A DNA stretch of 64,000 nt from Xenoacremonium recifei (taxonomy: Eukaryota; Ascomycota; Sordariomycetes; Hypocreales; Nectriaceae), in contig WOFQ01000069.1 in NCBI GenBank assembly GCA_012184525.1, positions 62,001 to 126,000 of the forward strand, read 5' to 3'. Every line of letters starts with the position of its first letter. Within the stretch, counting starts at the first letter, position 1. The notes under the pieces were generated by a model that saw only the letters and a program-made list of their open reading frames with translations, did not search any database and was not told where the DNA came from. Below are positions 11,663-23,627 of the stretch, piece after piece. A program made the position numbers and the translations under genes.

Positions 11663-12530
11663 TCACTTTCCAACGCCTGGCTCTAACAAAAACGCGACTA
11701 TTATATCGGCCGCAACGGCAGCATCGTCGCCCGTCGATGCTGATGCGACGGCAGTGTCAGTGAAGTCCTGTTCCCAACCAACCCGGGCTCCTACGAGTTT
11801 CAAACATTGTGTTTCAATAAATTGATCAAATTCGGGATGTCCTTGATAAGTAAGGAGTCGCCCTGGCTCGTAGATCCCTTGGTTTACGCAATGAGGCGTC
11901 GAGCCGATGATGCAAGTACCATTGGGCAGCGACCCAGGTGGTAGCAGGACATGGTCACCATGTAGAAACTGAAGTCGCAGAGATCTTGACGGAAGAAGAG
12001 CCCCAAATCGAGAGAGGAAATCATCTGAGAGCTCGACAGCGTGTACGCCGAGTTCATAACCTGCGGGATCCTTCTGCACAATGGCTCCGCGCTCCTTGAA
12101 CAGCGCCTGGCAGACAATTTGGTGGCCAAAACATGACCCGTATAACTTTATTGAGGGATTCTCAGCATACACGCCTATTTGAGAAGAGTTAAAATTGATC
12201 AGGAGAGTCTAGATGTGTGAACATACGCGAAATGTACTGATTCAGGGTATGAATCCAATCTATGTCCTGATACGCGCCGTTGGGGGATCCAGTAATGATG
12301 ATGGCATCAACACCGTCCAAGCTTGTCGGGTACTTCTGACTAACAACATCCCATCCTTGGATTTGAAGTTTCACTCTGGGCCGAGCAGTCTGGGCAGAGA
12401 GACGACCGACTGCAGCCTGCAACAAAGCTGCAAAGATGTCATGATATTGGCCTCTCTCTTTTTCGATGACCGGGCTTGTGTATCCACAATTCAAGACAAC
12501 TATACTGATCACTTGGGCGTCTATAGCCAT
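11663..12530 (-). CDS. class I glutamine amidotransferase-like hydrolase
   Basis: Two exons, 12530-12227 and 12174-11663, give 271 residues, the size of a free-standing GATase1 domain. The nucleophile elbow is GSCFGHQ (Cys116) and the catalytic His sits in QGHPEF; IITGSPNGAY matches the oxyanion-strand region. Free GATase1 proteins of fungi are often annotated as GMP-synthase-like or gamma-glutamyl hydrolases; given the amine-catabolic neighbours, cleavage of a gamma-glutamyl-amine is a reasonable but unproven idea. The start at ATG 12530 (MAIDAQV) puts the first beta strand at the N-terminus as in the family; an in-frame ATG at 12605 would add 25 residues. It is divergent from the Zn2Cys6 gene at 13081. 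Confidence 0.82.
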
Positions 12531-13080
12531 AGTTACAGCTCGAAGAACTCGGTTGGTTTGCGGCTTCACATCCAAGAGAATCGTTCCGGGCGCCTTTTTC
12601 TTCATTGCCTTCACTCCAATCCACCTCTCGAACCCCGACGCCCGATGGCAAGTCCGGGATGTGCTCCAGACCCGGAAATGTTAGCGCCCTAAGTTGCCTA
12701 GCGTTCATTGCCGCTGATGGTGTCTCATCGGGGCCAATTCCGAACGGACTCCGAAAGTCCATCGCCGTCTTCTTCCTCCCTAGTGACGCTAATGACTTGC
12801 TTTATGTCTCACGTGATCCACAGCGCGATCTCATTCGCTTTGTCAAGCCCCTCCCTCTTGTGCAGCCGATAACGCGGACGAGCTGTTGCGAAGAAGGCCG
12901 AAATTATTTTATCTGGTCCGATCAAGTTCTCAATTTGCAGGTCAAGGTGAGTCCTTGGGTGGTGCCCCACAGTCGGTCTACGTTGGCCAGAATAATCCCG
13001 AAGCACATTGTGCATAGCGATTGCAGTCGTGCTAACAGCCTTGGGGGTACAGAGGCTCAGGCCCATGGACTTTGCACAAG
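12531..13080. promoter_or_regulatory. divergent promoter, GATase-like gene (-) and Zn2Cys6 gene (+)
   Basis: A 550-bp spacer. It holds GTCCGAT at 12916-12922 (half of the 9699-9717 palindrome) and an inverted repeat GGACT-CCGAA-AGTCC at 12746-12760. Open frames in it overlap both strands and lack family matches. Confidence 0.45.
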
Positions 13081-15535
13081 ATGTCGTCGGGTCAGGGGGA
13101 AGCGGGACCATCTAAGCGGCAGAAACTTCTGGCCTGTCAGCGTTGCCGGCATCGAAAGCAGAAGGTAATTGATAGCCGTGCTGTCTGATTGCTTCTTTGC
13201 TTACTCTGATACTGACTGAAGCTTCTATAGTGTACCGAGGCTCGGCCCTGCGAAAATTGTACACAGTCGGGAGCAGGTACGGGGCCACGCCCTTCTGCAA
13301 TGGCTGAGGTTGCGCTAATAGTTCTTTAGAATGTCTTCCCACTCTATCAGCGTCCTCGAAGGCATCGCTAGAGCCAGAGTCAGTGACTGCATCTCCAGCT
13401 TGCACATCATAGACAAGGCTAATATTGAGCTCAGCTACGTTCAACGACTGGAGGAGCGCGTTGCACAGTTAGAATCACTGGTTCCACAAGAGAGCCTAGA
13501 TCACATCAATTCAACGCATCAAGAGGGCAGACCTCCCTCGAGACGACGGCTGGAACCAGATGTGCGGCCTTTGCAGAACGAAGGACCGGTCAATTCCACA
13601 TCTATGCCAGTTGCACAAACGTCTCCTGACAATTTCAGTTTCGGTCTCTTCGGTACTATATCAGGTGTCCAGACTCGACTGGCGCGGGAAGATGATTCAG
13701 TACCCGAAGTTCTCGACCTGGATTTGGAGTTGGAGCTTTTCCTCGCTCAGACGTATTTCGAAATGGCACATTCGCAATATCCTTTTCTGCTCAAACACAG
13801 ATTTTTTCACTGGGCAGAGTCATGGAGAAACAGTAGGGGCAGCTGTCCCCCGTCGCAGCGATGGCAGGGATTTCTGATATACATGGTAAGTCCTCTTGGC
13901 CTCGCGTCCCAACGATTGAATGACATCACTTATTGGTTTAGGTCTATGCAATCGCATTCCTGATGACCAAGACGCGTATTAATGGAGCAGCAAGATCTCA
14001 GGTGGGTGATCAGAGATCAATTCGTTTCTTAGTGTGATTCTTACTCAATCTGGCAGGCTATGTATCTTCTTGCAACTTCACGATATCTCCCTTACCTTGT
14101 TGCCGCCCCTGATCCCATCATCCGCGCTCAAGGCTTTCTCCTACTTACTTTATATGCTCTTCATATGCCTTCCAAGGAGAATATCATCACATTATCTTCA
14201 TGGACAATGCGTTTCTGCATCATGGCTCAATTACACCTTGTGGAAGCTGAGCCCGAGCCACTCGACAGCGAGACACTGATACAAATCCAGCACCGGAGAA
14301 GAGTTTTCTGGTGCGCATATGGGATCGATCGCGCGGTTTGCAGTTCATACGATTACCCGTACTCTATCCCAGACAGCCATATAACAGTCCCTGTAAGCGA
14401 GCCCCTTTCGCCTGTTCCTCTCGAGCCTAGTGCCCAGTAATAGCTGCTAACATCCGGTAGATCTTCGACAATATTGACGATGACCAACTCCTTGCCATAA
14501 ACTCGACGTCCATCCTGCGACAAAACCTCAACAACGATTCTATGACGCCCACCAGCGTCTCTGCTGTCCTTCACGTATTGAGGAGCCGTCAGCTTGAGTC
14601 GGAGATTCAGGAAACTGTATTACGCAAAGACTACAACGCACACTCGGACGAAGCGGCCGCATGGCGCATGCAGATTGGCGAGAAACTTAAGGACTGGGAC
14701 AGGATCTCGATTACCTTGTCCAGACCGTCGCAGAAGGGCTACGTGAGCCCGCGGTGGCTCAAGATGATATACTACTACAACATCATAATGCTATATCGGC
14801 CTACGAGGGGCCTAGCACAAGGAATCGCTGGAGACTTATCAGTGCAGGCCTGCTGCCAGGCTTTGCTCTTATTCCGCAGGCTACAGATGGCGCGGGAGAT
14901 AGCGCAACCATGGCTTGGAGTACGTACCACCTAACCAAGCATCATGTGTAGTCTGTTTCGTGATAACTGCATTGGGGCTGAGTCTGACATTTTTAAATTT
15001 GTAGCTCCTCACACAGTTTCAAATCGGTGTCACTCTCCTGTACTGCTTCCATGCTACGCCAACGGCATTGTGGCGACCCTCTTACAAGTCTGCCGATGTT
15101 CCCGACGCAATCCGAGCCTGTTCAAGCACATTGGCTATCCTAGCCGAGCGTTGGAGCGAGGTGGAGTGTGTGCGGGATGTCTTTGAGATTCTGGCACGCG
15201 AAGTCCCATTGGGAGAGACATGGGACCGGCCAGCCCGGATGAGCGCGGCTGGGCAACGAGGCATCCTAGAAGAACACTGGCAGCAAATGAGCGAGATTGT
15301 GATTCATCGTCCGACCTTACTGATGATCCGTGAGATGGCCACGGAACCATTCGTTTCTGAGGTGCAGCTTGCGGCTGAGGAGCGCATTCATACCACGGCC
15401 GTAGCGGACACTGAAGCTGCTACTTCGCTGATAGACGGCATGGACCTGCGTTGGGACGATGCTGCTGATGGACATGATTTTAGCTCCATAGTCAACCTTG
15501 AGCCCTTCTCTGATCACATGTACTTCCAGTTATGA
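13081..15535 (+). CDS. Zn2Cys6 fungal-specific transcription factor
   Basis: Eight exons join to 671 residues: 13081-13164, 13231-13276, 13330-13378, 13435-13885, 13942-14001, 14057-14392, 14461-14919 and 15005-15535. The zinc cluster is C-x2-C-x6-C-x5-C-x2-C-x6-C with basic residues between Cys 2 and 3, followed by the coiled-coil starter YVQRLEERVAQLESLV. The intron 13379-13434 uses a weak GTCAGT donor, but only this removes a frame change before the coiled coil. The fungal transcription factor domain follows (HSQYPFL, RRRVFWCAYGIDRAV). It is a nuclear regulator that presumably binds CGG-type sites. Flanked by the GATase-like and amine oxidase genes, it is the best candidate for a pathway-specific activator of this block. 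Confidence 0.88.
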
Positions 15536-15699
15536 ATGCAAGGATGCAAGGGCAATAAATTATCTTTATTTTTTTCTTCTTCTTTTTCCTCTCGGATTAA
15601 TAGCTCATGGTTCCATGTGTCCATATCAGCTCCTCTTGTTGGGAAGCTCTGTCCCCCATTCTCGTCAAAACGCGTGAATCATTCAAACAGCCCTGCTTC

Positions 15700-17843
15700 T
15701 CATAGTTTAGACTCACAGCAAACCTCAGCACTTTTGTGCTTTCCCAATACGGCCGGCACCACCTGGTCCTCGTAAAGCATGCTCTGGTTGGTCTTCTGGG
15801 TGCTTTGTGGGACATCCAGAGCTGGGTTCTGCTCGAAAAAGCCGCTAGGCTTGAGGCTGACCATCATGGTCTCGCAGGGCATGACAGGGTAGTCCTCGGG
15901 ACGGGGATTATGTGTCAGGCTGATCGAGTGCCACAGAACAATGTCCTCATTGTCCACCTTGTCGCCGCGCCCAGCCCAAGTGGCGAGGTCTCCTTTGCGC
16001 ACCTTGCCGGAGCCATCATCCACATCATCAGGCAGAGACTGGTATGTATAGTCGCCCGCGGCATACAACTCACCGTCCCGATAGGATGTCACCCAGAATG
16101 GCTGTTGAGCAAACTTGGCGCGGCGGCCGTGCCACGAGTCAGGATGCGCGAGGAGCATCTGTTTCGGGGGGCTGTGGATGGCATAGGCAACAGGTCTACC
16201 AGAGATCTTGTTGATGACCGAAGGGTTGATGATCTTGTGGACGCGGTTGGCAGGCGTATCAGAGCAGCCAGCAGTCTGGATCACCCTCTTCTCGGTGACA
16301 TAGCCGACACCAACCGGGTTGTTATCGTCGAATGGCATGGGCATGGAGTCCTCTTCCATAAAACTATTCTTGTCGCCGTCCAGAGCAGGATCAATGCGTA
16401 GCGAGAAGACGTGTTGGTGGTAGGGGGCCATGACGCCCTGGTTGACATTGGTACCGTAGGGAACCGTGGCGCCCAAAGCAATAGGGACCGTCGAGAGAAT
16501 ACCCGTCGCCTGGATCTTGTAGTGCAGCGCTGCGGCTTGGTCAAAGTTCCACATGAAGATGTACTCGTAATTTCCAACAGTGATGATAGTCTGTAGAACG
16601 AGCACGCGGGATCGCACGATCGATACTTGCTTCGTAGCGCCGTCTGTGTGCTTCCATCCGATGCCGTCGTCAATCTCATGCATGCAGATGGCATTTGGCT
16701 TCTCCACAGGACGTCCATTAGAGTCGCTGAGCGTGAAGGAGAAGTACTAAGGTACCCGAATTAGTAATGTCGTGCCTGGAACATGGAAGACTTCTCCCTA
16801 CCTTGATCAAGCCCAAACAATCACAGCCGAGAGCCAAGTTGTTGGCAGCAACGCCAGCACCGATATCGCCAACGTCGAAAACACTTTTGCGAGAGTAAGG
16901 CGTTCTCGGATCACCATATGGCACAAACATCTCACTCAAGCTGAGTCGGTGAAATAGCTCACGTCCTGCATAGGTCACGTCGTGCAGCACCATGCCTTCT
17001 CGCCAGTTGAACCCAACTCGGAATCGCCACTTCTGCCACTGCACGAGATTCCCGTCAACGGAAAAGGAGGCGCCCAATGGCTGATGGACGGTCAAGGGCT
17101 TCAGATCGGCCCGCTTGGGTTCAGACTGTAGGTCGTGGTGCCATTCCTTAGGCGGATGAGGGATGTACCTCACCTCAGGCGACAAGCTGTGGTCCGAGCC
17201 AATGGGCAGGTCCATGATATCGACCAATTCCTTAGTGATGTAGTCGATGACAGGCGAGAATGGTAAAGGGTTGTCATACGAGTTTGCGCCCGGATGAGAC
17301 GAGTCCTTGGCGTAGAGGAAGCACTGGGTGAAGGTACATTAGCATCTGATTCCACTAACGAACTTTAAGAGGTCTTACTTGAGCAAGTCGCCGGCTTTGG
17401 TTTGCCGAGTCTCGTCCGTATGGCCAGGTATCGCATACGACAGTGAAGTTTGCAGGCAATTCATACTTGGCTATGCGTGCCCGAACAGCCGGGTGATTGA
17501 GACACTTATCCCTAACCTCAATCACCTCGTCCATATCCGCTTGTCCATGGTACTTGTCATCGAGCTTCTCTACTTGCTCCAGCTTAGAGGCGTCCAGGTC
17601 CACCTGAGCGAGGAATAAATCGGCAGTGCCTCGATGGTAGAATAACGCGGAAGCCCGGCGAGTTGGCGCAGCATTTTCGGCAGTACCGCTTCGCTCAGCG
17701 GCCAGGAACTTTCTCAGTTCAGTCTTAGGCGGCTCGATGAGCGTAATGTTCTTGAAGTGCACGCTGCCATCAGGCTGGCTGCTCTTGATGAGCGTGGCGG
17801 CAACCGCAATTTCCGCCGGGGATAGGGGGTCGAGAGGGTGCAT
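15700..17843 (-). CDS. copper amine oxidase, peroxisomal (ends in SKL)
   Basis: Three exons, 17843-17379, 17323-16802 and 16746-15700, give 677 residues, a normal length for fungal CuAO. The topaquinone precursor Tyr389 lies in the consensus N-Y-(E/D)-Y (GNYEYIFMW). Copper ligands are visible as HQH (HQHVFSLRID) and the later His in THNPRPEDYP. The protein ends in ESKL, a type 1 peroxisomal targeting signal. The enzyme converts a primary amine to the aldehyde with release of ammonia and hydrogen peroxide, so peroxisomal location suits catalase coupling. With the ALDH, permease and aminotransferase it suggests a route from an amine via an aldehyde to an acid. The substrate is not readable. Confidence 0.95.
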
Positions 17844-18963
17844 CCTTTGCTAGCTGTAAGTTTTAGAACTAATGAAGAATTGAAAACCAAGGACACATTC
17901 AGAAACTGCCAAAAAGCTACAGAATTTGGCCTCAACTTCATGGATTCATGGGCTTATCTACCTGTGCTTCAACTGACTTATCGCTGCTCCGTAATGCGGA
18001 TCTTGTCAGTCTGCTAGTGGCCTCCTCGTCGGACACTTCGCTCGCTCTCTCGTCCGAAGCGCACCGACAGCACCGGTTTTCCGTCGGAAGCCGATCTAGG
18101 CAGGGCTGTCTTAGCGGGCCACTGACTCAGTACAGAGCGAGGAGAATGATTTGACTCCGGATGATAACGGTGTAATAGTTGCACGGAAATATACGCAACG
18201 TAAATGACAGTAGGAATTGCATAAACAAAAAGCGCACCAAGCTTACCCAGTTCTGCGGCTGAAAATGCGACGAACAACTGCTCTTTGCTCGAAGGGTGTA
18301 TGTAGATTCTCGCTGGGTCGGGACCTCTGTAGCTTTATTTTGCACTATTGGCGCCTCCACAACACAGAACACAGAGTCCTACATAATAAATCCGAAGTAT
18401 CTGACCCCTACTATGCACGTCCTGTGAGCATCAGAGTTGCTTCTTGCAGATACTTGAAGATGGAGATATCTTCAGTCTTTCTAGACGGGCACAGTCAACT
18501 CTGTGACTGTGCACAATTAACTTTACTTCCCGAGACGATGAAGCCCTTCTTTCCTGCCAACGGCCTAGATTTGAGAGCTAGTCAATCTAGCGAGCTCTAT
18601 ATTATTTGCCAGGGCAAAACTCTCACACGTACGTAGAGTAAAAACCTACGGAGGAAATTAGAGAGACATACATCAAACAGCTCCTGATAAGAGAAGAAGA
18701 GTCTGGTTATATTTTAGACCTAAAATAGACAGAGATTCCTGTTCTTCCTTCCTAGTCACCGAACGAAACGCAAAGTACACCCGTCGGCGAGGGGGTCTAG
18801 GGTATTTGCAGCCTGAATTGTCAGTCAGCAACAGAAATGGGAGTTTAGGTGGGTTCTGTCGCGTCCGTCACGCGACGGTGGGGAAACGAAACACGTAACG
18901 CGTTCCGACGAGAGTCCGTGGTAAGAGAGGCAACGTATTGAATCCGAGCCGGCCTGCACCAAT
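17844..18963. promoter_or_regulatory. divergent spacer, amine oxidase (-) and 1372-residue protein (+)
   Basis: About 1.1 kb with no supported gene. TCGGAC at 18029-18034 and GTCCGA at 18052-18057 form an inverted pair about 190 bp upstream of the amine oxidase start. A minus-strand open frame at 18277-18014 has one hydrophobic stretch but nothing else to support it. Confidence 0.45.
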
Positions 18964-21900
18964 ATGGGTGTGGGAAAAGAGAACTCGCGCTGTCAGGTAA
19001 GACTTCCACTCATATTTACAAGGGTGCGCGGCTGAATTGACTCCAACAGGCTCTGCAGCTCTCTGATGAGCAACGATGCGGAAACCAGGCCACGCACGCC
19101 AACGGCCTGTTCTGTTGGTTTCATTCCAAGCAGGTCCATGGTCTTTACCTGGGCTACAAAAAGCGCAATGCCCGGCTCGACGCGCTGGACAATGAAAGCC
19201 CTCTCTACCTCAACAATGCTGAATTCCCACTCGCCAACGATTCATTCGAGCTGATCGACGATGAGAAGACTCTGTCAGAGGTGCACCGCCACCTCTTCGA
19301 CAAGTATGTGCTGCTTGGCCAGGTTATCGAGGCTCGCAAGCTTCACCATAAACACTTCTATTCGCTCCAAGTTGACTATGGCCACCAAGCATATGTGGAC
19401 AAGCTCAGCAGCCAGCGTCACACCATCTTGAGAGCCATGCAGAGGCTTGAGAAGCGAACGGCAGAAGTACTCTACGAGAAAGAGCAATGGTATTCCTGGG
19501 TTCGTAAGGCTCAGGAGGAAGAGGAAGCTACACGGGAGAAGGAGCAGAAGAAGATCAAACAAGAAGCCGTATTGTTTAAACGCCATCTAAAGAAGCTGCA
19601 GGCAAGACTTGACCGGATGCGCCAGAAAGAGGACCAGCTACGCCAAGATGCGTATCTTGAGGAGGCTTATCAAGAGCGTATGTCCCTTGCAGACGAGTCG
19701 CAAGATGATGAAGCGTGGGACCCCATCGAAGATATGCAAGACAGCAAGCGGGATCAGTACATCGATTTGATAAAGCACTTCCTTTGGATGGAATTCCTAG
19801 ACACGAAAGACGACGCATCCCCTCCGAACGACGCATCCCCTCCGAACGACGCATCCCCTCCGAACGACGCAAAAGACAAGGACGAACAACAGGCCACGGC
19901 CGGGCTCCCGACACCTTCCAAGAAACCGAAAAAGAAAGCAAAAGCAAAGCGAGACATGAAGTCGAGAAATGGCGACTCCGCAGACGCCTCTAGTGGGCAA
20001 GAGAAACTTATGTCAATGCAAGAGAGTAGCCGAGGCAGTGCTGGGGCCGATCTACGGGAGCCGGAGAAGAGCAACATCGAAACTGAAAATGAGATGAGGC
20101 AACGCTTGAAGCAAGGAGTCAAGAAGAACCTGAACAACATTTCGGGATTCCAGCTCGTTGGTACCATGGAAAACCCGCATGAGACCTACACGAGGATTGC
20201 ACCGATGGAGGATGATGAGATCGAGTCATTCATCAGTGATATCGGAGAGATGAAACTGCTTCTTTTCTGTCGCCTACTACTTAGGCAAGCATCACTGTTA
20301 CCGGCGGCGGTACGGGCTGGTAGTGTCGAGGAGTTCATCAACGATGCCGAGATCACAGAGTCTGACCTGCGGGATCTCTGTTTGAAGGTTGAGGAGCCGA
20401 CTCTCCAGGATATTCGAGACGCATGCGCCGACTTTGCACGCGGAAACGAAGCAGACGAGAACGAGGACTCGGATGAGGAGACAGACGACGATGATGACGA
20501 AACTTACGAACAATTGCTCAAAGATGACGGGCGATACGCTCATCTTCACACCGATGACTGGTTCAAAGAAAGCGTCATCAAGAAAGTTGTCGCAAACCTT
20601 CCCCCCAACAAAGACAAGTCTCGACCACAGAAGACAAAAGTCACAATCTGTGGTAAAAGCATCTGGAACCATGCAAGCGAGAAGGCAATGTCCCGAGATG
20701 GTTGGCTTCAGTTTTCAGTAATGGCCAAGGACTGCGATCTCAAACATGCTATTCAACTCTGCCGGAACTGGAACGAGTTTTCTGACCTTAACCTCCTCAA
20801 CCTCTGGCAATACTTTCCAGCCTCAAATTGGGCATCTTGGACTACAGACCGGTTGTTCCAACAACTACAACAACTGGGGTTCTTCCCATACTTCAGCGAT
20901 TTCGAGGCTGAAAAGTATAGCCACCATCACCAAGCCGGTGCTCGTGGCCAACACCAGCGCCAGCATGATTTCGTCGAGGCGAGGAATATCCTTGTCGGTC
21001 ACATGAAACGAAATGATCCTGTCACAAGCCGCTTTCTGCACTATCTTGTAATGCGATCTGGAGAGGTGCTGGTCATGGTGCGGGACGGAAAAACCGGACG
21101 TGTTATTACTGCACCGAACAACGACCAGCTTTGGACTTATCGTAAAAAGAGAGGCCTCGGAAGAGCTTCTAAGCATGAATGGACGACAGTTCTGGAAGTG
21201 GGACCTGAATACTTCTATATGACGGACGCCCTGCGAGAATGGCGGTTTGGGTTCAATGATTATTATGACGTCTTCATTTGGGACTTCGTTCCTGGACAAT
21301 CATATTTGGACATGTACAATGTCATCATAACAGTAAGCCTCCCTAACGCATACAGGCCTGTCCTAAGCTCATCGAAATACCCTAGGAACTCCGGCATGCA
21401 TGGCGCATTACTAGTCCTCGCGACGTGTATTCACATATGGCACCGCTCTTGCGAACCTTGTCACGAGATAAAGTGACCATGCGCACCCGTCAGATAAAGC
21501 CGGGTGAATTAGTCCGGAGCCTGTGGGACGACATGATGGACGCAAGAAATACGTTCAGGATGTTTGACATAAACGGCAGAAGTTTGAGTCAACATGGTCC
21601 CTCCAAGCTAGCAGAATCACTCTATCTGTTCTACAACGAGGCAAACGCTGCCGAAGATGCTGTCCTGTTTCCTGACGAGCTGAAATCTAGCAAGAAACGC
21701 GTCCGTTTTCGAGAATTCAGGAACGGGGTTAATAGTATCGAAGGCGGCATTTTGCCTAGTTCCATTCGCCATTTTACTAAAGGGCTTGAGGCTATCGATC
21801 GAGGCAAAGATCCTATGGACGCAATGCGTTCTTCGAAGGACCAGGACGAGGATAGTATCTGGGCCTTGCCAATGGCGTGGCAGACTGCTTTGAAGCAGCT

Positions 21901-23302
21901 CTGCCGCGACAAGCTCTCCGAGGATGAGATCGACCTCCTCCAGCGTACCGGTCTGTATACGACACAGAAAAGCAAATCAATGCGGCGCAGGCTCCGAGAC
22001 GCAGATCCCATGGAGGTTATGGAACGAGATCGATCTTTCGGTGAGTGGTCATGCCTTCTTCGTTTCCCGAGTAAAGATGCTGATAGACCTTGTAAGGATT
22101 CAAGGAGTCGTTTCATGCGGGTGACCTTGAGCCAGGGAGCACCAAGAAGTACCAGGATGTTCAAGAGTGCCTCGGCGCTATGCTCAAGATTGCAAATTCC
22201 GGTTCGACTGACTGGATTTGGTTTCTTGTAGAAATTCTTGACTGGCTAGACCTGCGAGCTGATTACGATGACTATATCCAGGATCCTTCTGCCCCATGGC
22301 CTCACAGTTTTATCTCACACGACTTGGTTCAAGCGTTTGTGGCTATGGCTATGTTCTTCCCAGACGTGAAGACTACTAAGCTCGTGACCATGTTCCTCAG
22401 CTCCAAGCAATGCGAAGACTTTAGGAACTCCATCTTGTTTGATCCAAAGGAACGCAGCAAGACACGCCCTGATCGAAGGAGCCGAACGAGCCACAAATTC
22501 CGTGATCCAAAGTTCTGGAATGAATGGAAAGATGTCTTAAAAGCTCCGAGACATTACACCGATGCATTCCCCATGGAATGGAGTATTGCTATTCGACCCA
22601 TCATAGCCCAATGTCCGTTATTCCGATTTCTTCGTCTACATTGAAACAAGGGTTACTGACGAAACCATAGTGTATCGCGCAGGCGTGATTGGGCCAGCCT
22701 ACCTCCAAAATGACACACAGATCTGTGCGGGAATGGCCACTGCTGGACGAGAGCCTCATCGACCCGACAAGCTGGACCTGTTCATCGATTACGAGGATCG
22801 CCACGGCGTCTTCAAAATGGAGTTTCCCAAATCGTTCATCCATCCTGACAAATGGCCAGAAGTATTGCCCCTTGCAAGGAAGTTCGCCAGCAGGAACTCG
22901 GATGCTCGCTTCGCCCTTCTTCGGCTCTGGTCAGCACCACACTTTTACCCCCTAATGGTTGGGCTGCCAAACCGACGCGGCAGTAGTTTCCTTGATAGTT
23001 GTGGCCGATCTTGGGAATGGAAGTTTGTGCCTAAGGATATGCCAGGGAGCGAGTTTAGTGCGCATAACACGATAGGGAAGAGACTGGAGTTGTTGCCGGC
23101 GGGGTTTAGAGACCGTGTCATGCACCGTGGCGACCTGATTCTGGTCATGGGAGAACATGCCGAAGACTTGCTGAGGTACTGCACAGCAGTGACTTTTGCT
23201 ATACAGACGAAGCCTTGGCTCAGAGAAGTGGACTTGTGGAAGAGCTTCATCAACGTTGAGCTGGAGTTCCTGGAAGACATAGACCCCTTTTGGTTGGATT
23301 GA
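18964..23302 (+). CDS. uncharacterised 1372-residue fungal protein
   Basis: Five exons, 18964-18996, 19050-21332, 21386-22040, 22097-22612 and 22671-23302, close as 1372 residues. The N-terminus has a Cys/His cluster C-x10-C-x11-C-x2-H (first Cys in exon 1, ending CWFH) that resembles short zinc-binding motifs of the CxAxT...CxxxA...CxxH type. It is followed by a charged helical stretch (about residues 130-240) likely to form a coiled coil, then three DASPPN repeats, a Lys-rich segment KKPKKKAKAKR that could be a nuclear localisation signal, and an acidic tract (EDSDEETDDDDDE). The C-terminal two thirds is well ordered by composition but matches no domain I recognise. Such proteins are seen in other moulds as hypothetical. 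Function unknown; no operon-like link to its neighbours. Confidence 0.8.
19812..19865 (+). repeat. three in-frame 18-bp tandem repeats (DASPPN x3)
   Basis: The unit GACGCATCCCCTCCGAAC occurs three times in perfect tandem at 19812, 19830 and 19848, then a partial fourth (GACGCA). It stays in frame and adds a Pro-rich linker to the large protein. Copy number is likely to vary between strains. Confidence 0.95.
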
Positions 23303-23627
23303 GTGCAAGAAGAGGTTCTCTCTGAGCTATTGAAATCCTTGTTCTGACTCCTTAAGAATGAAGGATTGATTCAAAGAACAAAAATCAGAACACGTTTTTC
23401 TCTTACCATATCACAACACTACGTGATATATCATTAAGTGCTAGAGCGACCTCCATGCCTGCAATGAACCAAATATACACACTTTAAGATTTTTAGAATT
23501 GCAACTCTATTTTTGTGCCGCTTTTGTTCACAACAGTGAACAGTGAACCATTTCACATGATTTGCTGCATTACGAAAAACAATACGTGAATCGATCTATA
23601 AGTATCCCATATACCATCTTGGACTTA
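23303..23627. other. intergenic between convergent genes
   Basis: Nothing recognisable; AT-rich 3' flanks of two convergent genes. Confidence 0.6.

Noticed and set aside
18014..18277. Minus-strand open frame with a hydrophobic stretch (LFVYAIPTVIYVAYI)
   Set aside because: No start context, no splice partners and no family match; it lies in a divergent promoter region.
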